From Oxyruncus cristatus (taxonomy: Eukaryota > Chordata > Aves > Passeriformes > Cotingidae), in contig VXAY01000172.1 in assembly GCA_013399855.1 (NCBI GenBank), positions 4,597,957 to 4,661,956 on the forward strand: 64,000 nucleotides of DNA. Reading direction: 5' to 3'. Shown here one piece after another: positions 36,801 to 49,393 of the stretch. Both the position numbers and the translations under genes were made by a program. Below the pieces are notes generated by a model. That model had not been told where the DNA came from, made no database searches, and saw only the letters and a program-made list of their open reading frames with translations. Positions within the stretch are counted from its first letter, which is position 1. The number at the start of each line of letters is the position of its first letter.

Positions 36801-39537
36801 TCCCCCTCTACAGTTTAATTAAACAAAGAAGCCTCACTTATCACTTATATAAACCTATACTAATGTAGCTTTCATGTTTTGGGGTACATTTTTTTAATAT
36901 AAGTTTTGATGTAAAAAAAAATGAACAAAAGGAATTACTGCATGTAATATGCTAGTTTAGATTGGGTATTGTATCAATGACAGGTATAAATGAAACCTTT
37001 CAGGAATTCTGTATTCAATGACATAGCCAACCATAGGGATTCTTACATTAAACTGTCTAGTAACATATGTTCCTTGGAAGCTGTTTTGGGTGCAATTCAT
37101 GGTTAAGGATATACAGTTAAGCAATGAATTACTCATAAAGAGTCACTCTAGAAGCCTGTTGCAAGTCATAACACCGAACAGCCACTGAGACATGTCTTCT
37201 GTCTTAAGTTGCCTGTTAATTTTTCTGCTACACTTTCACCATCAGGGCTGCTCAGCTAATGAGAGCTACATTTCAATCTCACAAATATATACTAAATAAT
37301 TTAATGTTATTGGGCATGACATAGACAGTTTGACAGAAATTCAGAAACTCCTTTAAGCAAGTTACAAACAAAAATACTTAAAATTTTACAGGCAGTATTT
37401 TTTTAAGAGCTATCTTATATGCCTCCTACACAGGTGATGCTGGTGGGTCAACTGAGAGCAGTTCCATTAACTGATGTGACTTCTACCCTATTAAAATACA
37501 GCAAGAAATACATCACCTATTTCCATAATACTGTTTTTCTCCAGACTAGCAACTTCTGTGGTTGTCACAGAGACGTTATGTCACAGGAATGGGAAAAGAA
37601 GTAGATTAGGTGGTTATCTCACGAACTAGATCTTTTCTCATTCACAATCTCTTCTAAGTTGTGGTCCTTGCTAGGAAAGTTTAAAAGCCTTAGATATGTG
37701 TTTAAAACAGCTATATTAATAAAAAAGAAAATATCACCACCTCTTTTCTGATAAAATAACACTTTAATTTTTTGTTTTCTAGCAAAATGGCTGCAAACTT
37801 GCAAGTGCTTTTATATGCTGGAGGAAAACAAGAGTCCTGCCATTTTAATGCAAAGATCAGTGCATACTCATACACACTACCTCACCAAGCATTCCAGGTT
37901 TTGAGCTAAATGAATTTATTTTGGTGGTGATGCAGTAAGGAAGAGGCACATGCTGAAGAAAAAATTACATGCCATAACCTCCCACAGAAATACTGCAGTC
38001 TTGCTGCCATAACAATGTAAGGCTATGTGTGGCTACAAAATGAAAAAGAACTATGTGCTTACATCCCATTTCTGATTTTTTGCAGCTATCTGAGAAAGAT
38101 TTGATATTGTTGTTGTCTAAGCACATTTAAACTTCAGCTGAAATAACTGCCAAGTGATTCATGCCTATGTAGGTGAATATACCGATTGTATCTGGAGCCC
38201 CAGTTAGCCATTTTCATTTCACTTTAAATAAAAAACAAAATGTATCTATGTCAGTCAGTGCCCTTCTGCTGTACTCAGAGGTATCAAACAGGCTACAATT
38301 ATGATTGTGAAGTGATTGTGTCACATTGGAGGAAGGTTTATTGCTTTTGAGTCTGCTAGGCAGTAACACATTCTGTTTCATATTACTCTTTATATCATTG
38401 TTTGGCTGTGACTAGAATAATCAAATGCCATCAAACGCTGTCAAATTCAATTTACAGTATTTTTCACTGAAGCAGGCTTTCTGCATTATATTTCCTGTTT
38501 TCCCTTTCTGTGGTTGCCACGGAATAGCAGCGGTAATCATCAGCTTTATTTACAAAACCAACAGACTGAAGACATGTCTTGGGCTATAACACACACTTTA
38601 TTCCTCTTTATGCAGGGGAGGGACTTGGGTGTTTTGATCAGATAATTAAAAAAAGGCAAACAAAAGGATATTTCAAGACAGCAGGAATTTTTAGAGGCTA
38701 CAAACATGTTTAAGGCAAAAATGAATTTATATTAATTATCACTGAGGATTCCAAATGGTAATTTGATTCCATGTCTTCTCAGTCACAACTCTAATATAAT
38801 AAAAACTCCCCAATTCTTTGTGGAATGCTAAGATCAGCCCAGCATATGTTTGCCACACACACTTAGAGCTGGAAAAAACAGGAACTTCAGTGTTGAAACT
38901 CTTCTCCAATATATGGCTTGAATTTTATATTCGCTGACTTCTGAAGCTATTCAAGAAGGTTGCTTCAGTGAGCTTTTAACAAAGGGTCAATGGGCACAGT
39001 AGACATTGGCACTCTGCTAGTTTGATACTGCCCTAAACACAGCTATCTATACAGGAAAATCTTCACACAGATCTTAGGAAACTCCTCATAGGAAGTGAGG
39101 ATGTGTCAGTCAACAACCTAGACAGGCAGAGGAATACAAACACCAAGGAATATAAACAGGTGCACTGTGATCACTGTCCAGATTACTTATTTACAAACAG
39201 GAACATAAACTGGAAAATTGTTCTGTTTTAGGAACCTAGATACCTTTTTCTGCTTTTAAAAGTCTAAGAAATAGTGAATTACTCCCTGATAATTCCAAAA
39301 TTATCAACTGTCTATCAGAGAGGACTGAAGTTTGTGCCTAGTAGTCTGGGTAAACACAGTATGAGTATCTATCTTACAAATTGTTTGTAAGGTTTTTTGT
39401 TCCTTTGAATTTTTAAAAAATATATTTTCACACTTTTTCTTATACTTCTACACTTTTTTCACCTCCTAGTTATAGCAAGGAATAAAGAAAGGAACCATTA
39501 AGTAAGACTAAGAATCTGAGGTGATAAAGTCATTTAC
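33874..39537 (-). other. USH2A: USH2A intron 60 (5.7 kb)
   Basis: A complete intron. It contains short CA runs near 33990-34001 and 35155-35163, an AT-rich inverted repeat at 34700-34767 and AT-rich sequence. I recognise no transposon or exon in it. Confidence 0.88.
34700..34767. repeat. AT-rich imperfect palindrome
   Basis: TACTTATATATATGTGTA at 34710-34727 pairs with TACACATATATAAGTA at 34748-34763, with one TA unit missing. Further TACATATATGTA-type palindromes lie beside it. It is probably a decayed TA/CA microsatellite able to fold into a hairpin or cruciform. Confidence 0.75.
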
Positions 39538-39700
39538 CTGTAAATAAAGTAGTTAGTAATGATGCCATTTGGTTTCTTAGGCGGTGTCCATTTCAATTCT
39601 ATGAGTGCAGATCCAACTGCTTTAACAATAGGTGGGCTCAATTCTCTAGGAGGTGCTTCAGCAGTTCTTGAATATGTTTGACCACCCACTCCACACCCAC
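39538..39700 (-). CDS. USH2A: Usherin, exon 60 equivalent
   Basis: The exon is 163 bases. The acceptor is ggttttgtag|GTGGGT and the donor CAG|gtaaatg. Two bases complete a Gly codon at the start and two bases open an Arg codon at the end. It supplies the end of an FN3 repeat, finishing the QNGGC cysteine pair split by the intron and running to RTAEAPP. The following repeat opens at RELSPPIVKA, with IELKW in strand B, PPKKPNGIITNY at the turn and FIYR in strand C. Human exon 60 (c.11549-11711, recalled) is also 163 bases. A start codon seen at 39722 lies in the intron and is not used. Confidence 0.95.
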
Positions 39701-40344
39701 CTACAAAACCAGAAGTTTGCATTGTGATGAGAGCTTTGTCCTCAAGAACGAAAAAAAAATACAGTAAAAGAAAATGAATGTCAAATAAAGAAGCTCATGA
39801 TAAAATATTGCCTTATTCCACCTCATTTCTTTGTTAAATATTTAATTAAATTACCACAGCTCTACTGATGAATTAGTCTTGATTTTCACCAATGTGGGTG
39901 AGGAGCATATTGGTTGGAAACCGTCATTTTAGAAATACTTATTTCAACAGGATTTTGAAAATTTCCATTAAATTGAAGGAATTTTGCAATTTTTGGGCTC
40001 CTCTCTCCTGTCTTTACAATTACCACTTCTTGCTGGTAGTAGTTACAGAACTGATTCAGTTCTGTATATCCATTTTCAAAAATTTTTAAGCTGCTTGTGA
40101 AGAGCTTTTAATAAAGTGGCACATATAACCTGAAATACATTTTTTAGATCTCCCTTTAAAATATTCGTGATATATCCTGGAGAAATATCTAATGCTTTAT
40201 CCAGTGCTAGGCTTTCTTTTTACTGGGCGAACATTTGACTCCAATGTAAAAATAAGATTTCATCTGCTTTGCTGAGTTTGATCCATCTGGAAAATCTCCG
40301 TTCCCTTTCAGTCACGTAGGTGATTCTTTTAAGAACTGTCTTAC
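39701..40344 (-). other. USH2A: USH2A intron 59 (644 bp)
   Basis: A short complete intron with consensus ends and AT-rich content. I see nothing else in it. It splits a codon inside the C-x4-C loop of the FN3 repeat. Confidence 0.9.
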
Positions 40345-40503
40345 CATTCTGGCACGCTTGTAGTCTTATCTCATACAGAGTGTAGGGATCTAGGCCATCA
40401 ACAAAGGCAAAATGTGCACGTCCTACTGGCTTCACCAGTAGAGCAGGACTGCTCGCATTTAGCAAGATGTTGTATTCCAAAGGCACATTGACAATGAATA
40501 TCC
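40345..40503 (-). CDS. USH2A: Usherin, exon 59 equivalent (middle of a divergent FN3 repeat)
   Basis: The exon is 159 bases. The acceptor is tttcacaacag|GGATAT and the donor ATG|gtaagac. It starts with two bases of a Gly codon and ends with one. It encodes strands C to F of an FN3 repeat, from [15 protein letters not shown] through [17 protein letters not shown], with an NAS sequon. The repeat is unusual: the P-x-x-PNG turn is replaced by [14 protein letters not shown], where the exon 58/59 junction falls. The open frame continues into the intron, but the phase fits exon 60 only if the donor at 40344 is used. Length matches human exon 59 (c.11390-11548, recalled). Confidence 0.94.
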
Positions 40504-41235
40504 CTGTTGTGAAACAGAGAAGAACTGGTGATTATCTGAAATACTAACAACAGTGCAGGACAACTTCAAAGAGTCATTCATCATATGCAATTTTAAATGT
40601 AAGCCCCCCCTGGAGGTTTTCCTACTGCCTCTTTTGAAAACTACAATCATTTAAACATAAACTGAAACAGATCCATCTGCAGATTATAACTGGAAGACAG
40701 ACATTACAGTTCTTAGATAGGAACCAAAATTCAATTCAGTCAATGCCTGTATTGCAATTACTACTTCTGGGAAGAGTGACCTTATGACTTGGAACCAGGC
40801 AGCTTTTATTTATTTCAGAGGAGCAACAGCTATCAAGCACTGCTGTTTGAATAGTCATATGATCAAAAAAGGGAATTGCAACCATTCAGCAAATTATCCC
40901 TTTTTAGCCCAAGAGCAGTAGCTGAGTGTAGGTTCTTAGCCTGCTTCACCACTAAAGTACAATACAATAGCTTGAGCCGAGAAACATGTAATTTTCACTG
41001 ATGTAAACACAAACTGTTTTTGTTAAGAGAACTCTCAGTTTTTACTATTTCAATTCAAACATTTTCCCCATCTATTCCTATTCCCATGCTGCCAGTTCCT
41101 AATTTTCTGGTTTCGTTGAGAAGCTGAAAAAACTCAATTTCTTCAGAAGAACAAGCTAAGCCATGTGCCATCCCACCAGAATGACAGGCATATGTTCCTG
41201 GATCTTCTTGTGTCTTCTTCCACACAACCTCTCTA

Positions 41236-41279
41236 GGGTTTTGGTTGGTTGGTTGGTTTGGTTTTGGTTTGGTTTTTTT
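41236..41279 (+). repeat. GGTT/GGTTT low-complexity tract
   Basis: Repeated GGTT, GGTTT and GGTTTT units over 44 bases, ending in a T run. It is a simple G/T-only sequence. Confidence 0.85.
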
Positions 41280-42337
41280 CTGTAATTAGGAAATGGGCTG
41301 TAGGTTTTTTATTTTTTGTCCACCCTAAACTGCTCTACGCAGACAGCATCAATTTCATAAAGCCAAGAGAACGACCAAACAAGAGAGTCTCTTAAATGTG
41401 TTTCCTTCATTCTGCAGTCATGTAAGGAACAGTCTTAAGACAGAACCAAGTGCAAACTAGACAAGGATCCTTTCTGAAATGAGTCAAGATGTATCTGATC
41501 AGTATGTCACAGAGATGTCTTTGTGACTGCTCCAAGGATCGGATGCCCATGAGCAGTTCTGAGCCCAAACCTTGAGAATCTTTCCATTTATAACTTTGGA
41601 AAACAACTCAACTTTTTCTCTTAATTGCAGTTTTGGTCCTTTTCTGAATTATCTACACTGATACTATTACCCTGAAGCTACAATGTTTTTCTACTGCTGT
41701 GCACCTTTTAGATGGATTTTTTTAGCTAAGTATGTACGTGAATATGCACGTTAACTAAAAAAAAAAAAAAAAGTTTAGGAGAAATTAGAGATTTCTAATT
41801 TCTGACGTTCTTCGGAAGATCAGAAAAGTCTTTTAAGTACCAAGTTTTTAAAATTCTCATAAGAAAAAGAGGATATAAAAATCCCAAAGAAATAACTTTC
41901 TGCTGCCTGACTAGATGCTAGATGAAGAAAATGCCACTACACTGAAAAGCTGAAAAACAGCCGCAAAGCAGAGGCATGGCTTCAATCTTATTCAACTGCT
42001 CAGCTTACAGGAAGAACAAAGATGTTAGTAGTTGTTGCAAGAGGTAAAGGGAGAAGGAGACAAAAAATGCAAAAAGATCCCTGTAAAATTTTCCTTTTTC
42101 AGTGTAAAGCTTACCAGAAAAACATCAAGATCTAATAATTAGGAATGGAATAATAGAAATACAACTTTTAAAATGAAGCAGGATATTACAGAGTAAACCT
42201 CTAGGAGGTGATCTTGAAGTAGATTGTTTCTGCAAGGAAGAAAATTATTTTTGCCTGATGTATGGAAGATGAAATGCTCCAGAGGAGTGTGCGTTGGATA
42301 ATTTTGCTAGTAATTGAGTATATATTGTTACAGCTAA

Positions 42338-42378
<41 letters not shown>

Positions 42379-42414
42379 TATTACTACTACTACTACTATT
42401 ATTCCCCCCCCCCC
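42338..42414 (+). repeat. (ATT)n/(ACT)n microsatellite plus C run
   Basis: About twenty ATT or ACT triplets (42338-42403) run directly into eleven C (42404-42414). The array gives false poly-Tyr and poly-Asn reading frames on the two strands. The ACT units are clustered near the C run, which suggests an interrupted compound array. Confidence 0.95.
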
Positions 42415-45400
42415 ATAATTGGAGGGCCTGTAAAGGATACAACAGAATATGTGGAAGTAAGAGTATGAAATGGTAGATAGCACATTGAATAGAAACATTT
42501 TTTAACCTCCTAGTTAAGGTCCCCTTCTTCTCCAGTCCTGTCAGACATTTCAGCCAGAAAAACCCATTCTCTTACGAAAGTAACATACAATTCAGTTTTG
42601 TGCATCTGATCAGCGGATTTATTCCAAGCAAAATTCACCAGAAACCTTTGAAATTGAAACTATTCAGAATGCTTGAATTCCAAAGAAAGAATAAATAACA
42701 AACAAGGACAGAAGAATCCACTCATCATTATGGAGCAAAGGTCACTTATTTCAAAATAATTGACCTATCTGACAGTGTTGGACAATGTTCAGGCCACATT
42801 AGAAATCATTTAAAAAACCCCAAGCCACAACTGAAACCCAAAATCTTAAAATTTTGCTAAATGTTGCACTATATTAGAAATTATACCAAGAATAAATATG
42901 CTCAAGAAAAAATATTCTCAAGAAGCGAAAATGAAATTTTAAATAAAATCAAATAAATATCCTGAAAAATTCCAATATCCAATGGAAATCCTCCTACAAT
43001 TTGACCAAATTCATTGAATACTAAGATCAAAGGATCGCTTTTTCATCTGAAAAATTATAAGCGATACTCTTACAACACAGAAGCTTGTAAAAAAACTCTT
43101 TCCTTTTAGAACAGCCGTCAGCATCTGCAGCCAGTCTGAAACTACTACCTTGTGTTCTGATGACTGAAAGAAACGAAATAGGCATCTTTGTTAAAGTCAG
43201 CTGGGAAACCACACGACTTGGTTAGTTCCAGAGTTCATAAATTCATGTCAGAATAAAAGGAACCATAAAAGCACAAGTGAACCAATTTACCCTAAGTGCA
43301 AATGGCAGTTTTGTTATTTGGTGTCAAAGTTACCATGAGTACAATGACAACCTGCCATAACATATTTTCATGTTCACTAAAGAACAAGGATTTAGTTGGT
43401 TAATATTCCCAGCAATACTCTTTTTCATAATTTACAACAACTAGATGCTGATAGGTTATTTAACATTTATGAAGTTAAGATGTAATCAGAAAAACCCTGA
43501 TTATCTTTACAAATAAAAAAGTTAAATTATTCCACTTTTTTTTTCTCCGTGACTTCATTTCACAGCAGGTGCACATTTTGCAATGGGACAAATCAATCAA
43601 AGGAAACCTTGGGTTTTTGTGGGCATATTTGGATAACATTTAATGGACAATTCTGTGCAAAACTCTGCAAATTAGGTTTGACGGCTTTGTGTACTTCAAA
43701 ACTAGGGTAGGTCAAAAATAGAATTTGCAGCACAAGATGCTGAACTGGAGAGAAAAAGCCAGTCTTTTACAGACTGGTCACCAAAAATCTGTTTGAAATC
43801 AGTTGTTGAAAAATTGTTTAATATTATGTGAAACCTAATCACAATTAGAGCAAAATAGTTAAACTGTTTCACTTCTAGTAAAAGAAATGCTAAAATAGTA
43901 TTGAATGCCTTATCTTTTAAAGTTACATTTTGATATTTAAATTCACAAAATAAACCCATCTATTTGGCTTTCTGAAATCAAGCATTTACATTATGTTTCA
44001 AATATCCAGTCACCTCAATCTGGTTGTATCAAGTATTCCCAACAAGACTGAAAAAAATAACAGCTGGGGATGCTGACTGCTTTCAAGATGCAGAACTGTG
44101 GCTATTTAGCTTGAAAAGCTTGTCTTACAGGGAAGTGGAGCAAACAATAATTTACACGAGAAAACAAAAATGAGAAAATGTAATGCTGGCTTAGCAAAAG
44201 TCAGATTTGTTAGGCCACCAATAAAGAAGGAACCAGGTTAGCTGAGGAAGCTAAGTGACAAATAAATGGTATCCAGTTACCATGTTTGATCCCAAGAAGA
44301 ATAAAGTAGAAATCCAGACGTTACACAACTTTCATTCTAATTGATAAGCAGACCCAGAGGTGGATAAAGTAGAGTGCTACAGCATGATGAAGAAGAAGAC
44401 ATTTTAATCCAGATGATCATTAACATATGAAGCAAATAACTTAGGAGCAGAGGACAGGATCCTCTTTTGAGCATGTTCAACTTTCGTGATATCACCAGCA
44501 CTGGACACCCAGAAGAATCAGGCCCCCACTGAGGACCAGAGGTGTTGTCAAGGAGATGGAATGCAGGATGGCTACCTGCCTATCAATAACATTTATGGAT
44601 ATACCTTGGGGAAATTATGTGGTGGGGTTTTTTTCCATTCAGCTTTTCTGCTTCTCTCCGTGGCGCTAATAGTTGTTCCATAATAATTGTAACATATCCT
44701 TCCATAGCGTATCAGTGAAATGTACCATCCCTTTGAGGTCTGTGCACTGAGGCAATGCAACACAAGATAATGGAATACCTATTTCAGAAAATAAAGTCCT
44801 ATTTTCCACAGTGAGTGAGGTGTGTCAAATATTTTTTTTCTGAATCCATCACTTTAACCGCTACTGGGCCACCTTGCTATTTAGCTAAGTCAGGAGTTTT
44901 GAAATGCTACATATCTATGAAGTCATAAGATTTAGATATATTACAGATGCTGAAACATTATAATTAAAACCATCCAACAGGAAGGTCTGTGTAATATGAT
45001 GTGTCCATAATTAATCCTGAGGGTGATTATTTGAACCAAATTTATTACAGCAGATAAGACAGAATGCCAAAGCATCCCTGATATCCATAGACAGGAAGAT
45101 ACTATGAACAAATACCCTCTCATCAAAACTTGGTTAATTAAAAGCATGGAGTTTATACCAGTCAAAACAACTGTTTCATCCAAGAGTGACTACCAAGCCT
45201 TACAATCCTTGTAAGTAAAGCTGCATTCTGGGTTTATAAGGAAAACCTGTATTATCTCAATTTTAGCCCATTGTGAAACAAGGATTCATGCACAGAAAAA
45301 AATAAATCATAAAAAAATAGTTACTCTATGCACAATGACATAAACAAGGGTAATAAGCTGTAGACTCTTTAGGCTAATCCTACCACGCTGGGGATGTATG

Positions 45401-45888
45401 TGGCTCTAGACAACTGTATGCACAGGACATGTTAATGGGATCTATGCTATTCCAAAAGATCAGAATTTACAGAATAAACCTCCACCTGCATCTTCCACAA
45501 TCTTCCTTTTAGGGGAAAAAAAAAACAAACACTAGAAGCATAAAGGACCTAGACTGAGCATGATACAGGACTGTGAGGGATCAGGAATTAATTTCCTAGT
45601 TTCTGCACATACCTATGCTTCCCCATACAGTTTTTAGTAGCATTAGTAGCATTTAGTGGCTTTCAGTAACATTTCTCTGCTGTTAGTCCTCCCCACTCCT
45701 GTAAGATCAGCTAGTGGACCTGCGGTGCTAGATTTGCTTTCCTGTCATTTTCTTGACTAAGAAGAAAATGAACTCCAACCCAGCTGAAACCAGGACAACA
45801 CCCAACAGAAGCACTGTATGAAAAACAATCCCTTATTCATATTTAAAAACTGAAATAATTGGCCCCACAACAAGAAGGCAGAGAGAAA

Positions 45889-45968
45889 GGGTCCTGTGCA
45901 GGGCCAGGAGTTGGACTCAATGATCCCTGTGGGTCCCTTCCAACTCAGCATATTCTGTGATTCTGTGA
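45889..45968 (+). mobile_element. CR1 LINE, extreme 3' end
   Basis: GGTCCTGTGCAGGGCCAGGA, GTTGGACTCAATGATCC, GGGTCCCTTCCAACTCAGC and the terminal ATTCTGTGATTCTGTGA match the CR1 3' UTR. It is only about 80 bases long, strongly 5'-truncated, better preserved than the copies in intron 64, and antisense to USH2A. Confidence 0.92.
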
Positions 45969-47650
45969 AGTCATAAAATATCCATGGAAGTAAGATAAGG
46001 GTTCAAGGTGCATTCCAGTATCTGGGAAGAAGGACATGGGCCTTTCTCAACTGAGGATGATTCCTACAGACATCAATCCTGCATCTTCTACAGAGCCATA
46101 ATGTCCAGCCCTCTCCTCACGCCTCTCATTGTGTGCTTTCAGGAATACATGAGTCTTTGTATGCATAATCTTGATTGCAATATAACCAAATGTACTACAC
46201 AGAACTTTGTTCTCCTTGAAGGCTTGTAACCCAGTGCAAGTAACAGGAATTTAAGCAGCTGGAAAAGGTCTAGAACAAGGACAAGCTTTTCTGGGAAACA
46301 CCCCGATCTTCACAAGCCTATGCTATTCCAGTACATTCTTATGTTTTAAAGCTATTTAAAATGTTGCTGAATATTTTGTACCTTAAATTTTATTTATTAT
46401 CAAAACTATAATACAGCATGAGTCACTTTCCAATAAAGCCAACTGTAGATTATATGCCATTTGAATTCACCTGCCTTCTGCTGGGTTCTAAATCCTTTCA
46501 GGCAGTAGGGGAAAAAGTTTAATTTAAGATTTTAATCTTTTTCATATATTATAGCATTTCTATAATGGATTTTGTGCTTCTGAAAACTAAAAGATTGACA
46601 GCTCAGGGTATTATAGATTTATTAATCATTGCTTAAATGGGTAGGGGGAATGCTGCTAAGCACTGCAACAATACTTGCGATCCCAGCCTTGAAGGCAAAA
46701 TATTTTTTCTAGGTGACTTTATTTTTAATGCCAATTGACTCTACTGTGACTGCTATGCAAGGATAGAACACCTTAAATAATTAGGAAGAGGAGACATTAA
46801 AAACTTCCATGAGTTCATTGATAAAACACATGTGTTTGTTATTGCAATATGCAAACATCTGGTTTCCAAAAAAACTGACCTCATTTTAACTGAAAAAATC
46901 CCAGTATCTACAAACTGGAAGACACCTTGATGGAGATGAACTAGAGAAAAAAATATTAATTTACAATGCTCTCATTGTCCCACAGTAACTACAGCATATA
47001 ATTTTTATAACATCATTAAAGTACAACAACACTTAAGCTATAATCTATATTAATGAAACAGAACATGGTTCCTCATATAAAAAAATGCTATTTTTCAATT
47101 ATTCCTTCTTAGCCTACCTCTGTGGCAGGCCAAGACCACCTGGTCATGTTCAGGAGAAGAGTAAGTAGAGGAAAAATATTTCTGGACCTTTGCTGACCCA
47201 CAATCCCACAAGGTAACAGATCCATATAACACTGTGGTCCTTGGGCAAATAAAATTTACTCAATCAGGTCAAAGCTAGCACAGGATCTCTTTGTCACAAA
47301 ACCTAAAATGTTGTCAGGTTTCTCTGGTGATAATTTAGGTTAGTCTGAACAGAGAGGAAATTGTGTTCTTACCTTAATACTTGCACTCAAAAATAGTTTA
47401 CAAGACCACATTAAAATACAGGGTTTTGGTAAACTAAACCTCATAATAGCCATGTCAAGTATCTAGGTCAATATTATCAAAATAGTATGTCTCTAGAACA
47501 CAGCAGCTTTAGATTACTGGCTATTTAAATCATACAAACACCAAATATAAAACCCAAAAATATCAGAATGATTCAGCTGCCTACCTGATTATACTAATTT
47601 TTCCATCCTTTCATTTTGCTACAAAGTACTACATAGAAATACATTTTTAC

Positions 47651-47808
47651 CTGGCACATCCCAAGCTAGAAATATAGAATATGCATCAATTACTGTGACA
47701 TTATATGGGACATGAATTTTCTCTGGTGTTCCTACTGGTGTTTGTATAACATATTTATCACTGGTGTTGCTGCCGCCCCAAGTGCTGGTTTCCAGCTGGT
47801 AAACATAT
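47651..47808 (-). CDS. USH2A: Usherin, exon 58 equivalent
   Basis: The exon is 158 bases. The acceptor is gtgtttgtgcag|ATATGT and the donor CAG|gtaaaaa. It starts with one base of an Arg codon and ends with one base of a Gly codon. It completes an FN3 repeat (YVYQLETSTWGGSN, no cysteine pair, ending QTPVG). It then opens the divergent repeat at TPEKIHVPYNVTVIDAYS, with IFLAW in strand B and DVPG where PNG would normally stand. Two sequons (NTS, NVT) are visible. The predicted human exon 58 (c.11232-11389, recalled) has this length. Confidence 0.94.
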
Positions 47809-48561
47809 CTGCACAAACACAAAAAGATGAGTAGACACTGTGGTTAGAAGCTTTAGGCATATCAGTATCAGAACACTTCCATTTTCACCAATTTAAAGTG
47901 AATAGACTATACAAAGAGTATTAGAAATACTGCATTAGTGAAGATTTTCACCTTTAAGTTTTCTTAATATAAGAAAAGTAACTACTTAGAATAATTATTA
48001 TAGAGTCATAGGTACTAATACTAAAATAAAAGTAGTAATACTAAATACTATACTAAATACTAATACTGAAATTCACATTGGCTTGCATAAGAGAGAGAAG
48101 TATTGACTCAAAAAGTGTCAAAACCAATTTCAGAATAACCTCTATAAAAATATCAGTAGCCCCTTTTGACCCTCTATGTTCAATATGCACTGAAACACTA
48201 TATACCCTGTGCAGGGCTGTTTGTCATATAAACCCTGAAATTTTCTGAAGTATATTTCCTGAGGAAAAAAAAAAAACAACCTATCAAAGAGCTACAAACA
48301 ACCAGACAAGGGAAAAAAAATAAACAAACTTCACTTCTCTGAATCAGAATGACCTATTCTCAGAAAAGAAAAAACTGTTAAGGTCTTTCGAACACTTGGA
48401 AGCCTCCTAAAAGTGCTCCACCAATTTTCAATAATTAAGTAATATTGTAAGAGAGTTGTCTTTTGTTCAGAGTAACTTATATTTTGTACATCTCACTAAC
48501 ATGGGTACATATGTTTTTCAATGCCTTTCACCTTCTATGAGCACTCTTTAACATGCCTTAC
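47809..48561 (-). other. USH2A: USH2A intron 57 (753 bp)
   Basis: A short complete intron. The only visible structure is an ACTAAT/TACTAAA-like short repeat patch at about 48008-48069. Confidence 0.9.
48008..48069 (+). repeat. degenerate TACTAA-type short repeat
   Basis: GTACTAATACTAAAA, AGTAATACTAAATACTATAC and TAAATACTAATACTG form an imperfect array of ACTAAT/ACTAAA units. Confidence 0.7.
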
Positions 48562-48745
48562 CTACTGTTAGGCTGCAGGTTAACATCTGTGAAATTCAGG
48601 TCTGTACTGCCACCCAGGAAAATCTGCTCTCCATCACGAAATAATCGATATTGAGTAATGAGTCCATTGGGTTTCTCTGGTTCACTCCAGTACATTTCCA
48701 CTTCTGTTGAGCTGACTATGATATGATGAGGTTTTGGCCATACCC
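48562..48745 (-). CDS. USH2A: Usherin, exon 57 equivalent (most of an FN3 repeat)
   Basis: The exon is 184 bases. The acceptor is gatgttaatag|GGGTAT, with a weak pyrimidine tract, and the donor TAG|gtaaggc. Two bases complete a Gly codon at the start; AG opens an Arg codon at the end. It encodes strands A to E of one repeat: VWPKPHHIIVSSTEVEMYW, SEPEKPNGLITQYRLFRDG and FTDVNLQPNS, with an NFT sequon. Human exon 57 (c.11048-11231, recalled) is also 184 bases. It lies 540 bases after exon 56, the shortest intron in the window. Confidence 0.95.
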
Positions 48746-49285
48746 CTATTAACATCACAATGACACTATTTTAATTTTATGACAGAAACATAAAGGGTTT
48801 CTTTTTTCCTTTCCCACAGTTTGTGCTATTGTTTTTAGCAATGTAATGAAAACATAAAACACTGCCAGGGAGAATGACAGAATTTAACACACTTCCTCTA
48901 TTTATCCTATAACAAATGCAACCAATTAGACAGGTAGAGATTAATGGAGAACAAGGCCAAAGGCTGCAGCCTTTTTATGCCCAGTTGTCTCTGCATATTT
49001 ATTTGTGATTTAAAAACCATGCATCTGTTAATTTTAACCTTGTTAACTTAAAGAGGAGCTTGGGAAAATTTTCACAATAAGAAAGTAGAAATGCAGTGCC
49101 AGGCAATCAGAATAAAAGGTGTGGTAAGATACAGATACTCCAAGGGAGACAGATCCTCTTGTTTAAATTTATACATGATAGCTTGACGGATGATAGTAGA
49201 GTTCTGCATCTTGTTAAACCTTCAGAAAACACAAGCCAGTATGACCATCTCTTTGCAGTCCTGTAAGAATGTCTTTTTCCCTTAC
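48746..49285 (-). other. USH2A: USH2A intron 56 (540 bp)
   Basis: The shortest intron in the window. No repeat or other structure was seen. Confidence 0.9.
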
Positions 49286-49393
49286 CATGAGGAGCAGCTT
49301 GCAAAGTTTGACCTGAAAGTGGTTGGCTAGAAGCACACCCAGCAGATGTGCATGCAGTAAGCATGAAGCTGTAATTAGTGTATGGCTGCAGAC
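49286..49393 (-). CDS. USH2A: Usherin, exon 56 equivalent (short FN3 exon)
   Basis: The exon is 108 bases. The acceptor is ctctttctag|GTCTGC and the donor ATG|gtaaggg. It starts with two bases and ends with one base of Gly codons. It encodes strands F and G of an FN3 repeat: LQPYTNYSFMLTACTSAGC, then SGQTLQAAPH. The C-x4-C pair is present. Skipping it would leave the frame intact (108 is divisible by three) but would remove the F and G strands. Confidence 0.95.

Larger units (their letters stand above)
40504..47650 (-). other. USH2A: USH2A intron 58 (7.1 kb)
   Basis: A complete intron containing a GGTT-rich tract (41236-41279), an ATT/ACT microsatellite with an 11-base C run (42338-42414) and an 80-base CR1 tail (45889-45968). 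I recognise nothing else over 300 bases. Confidence 0.88.

Noticed and set aside
42245..42468. Poly-Asn (minus) and poly-Tyr (plus) frames
   Set aside because: Both are translations of the ATT/ACT triplet array.
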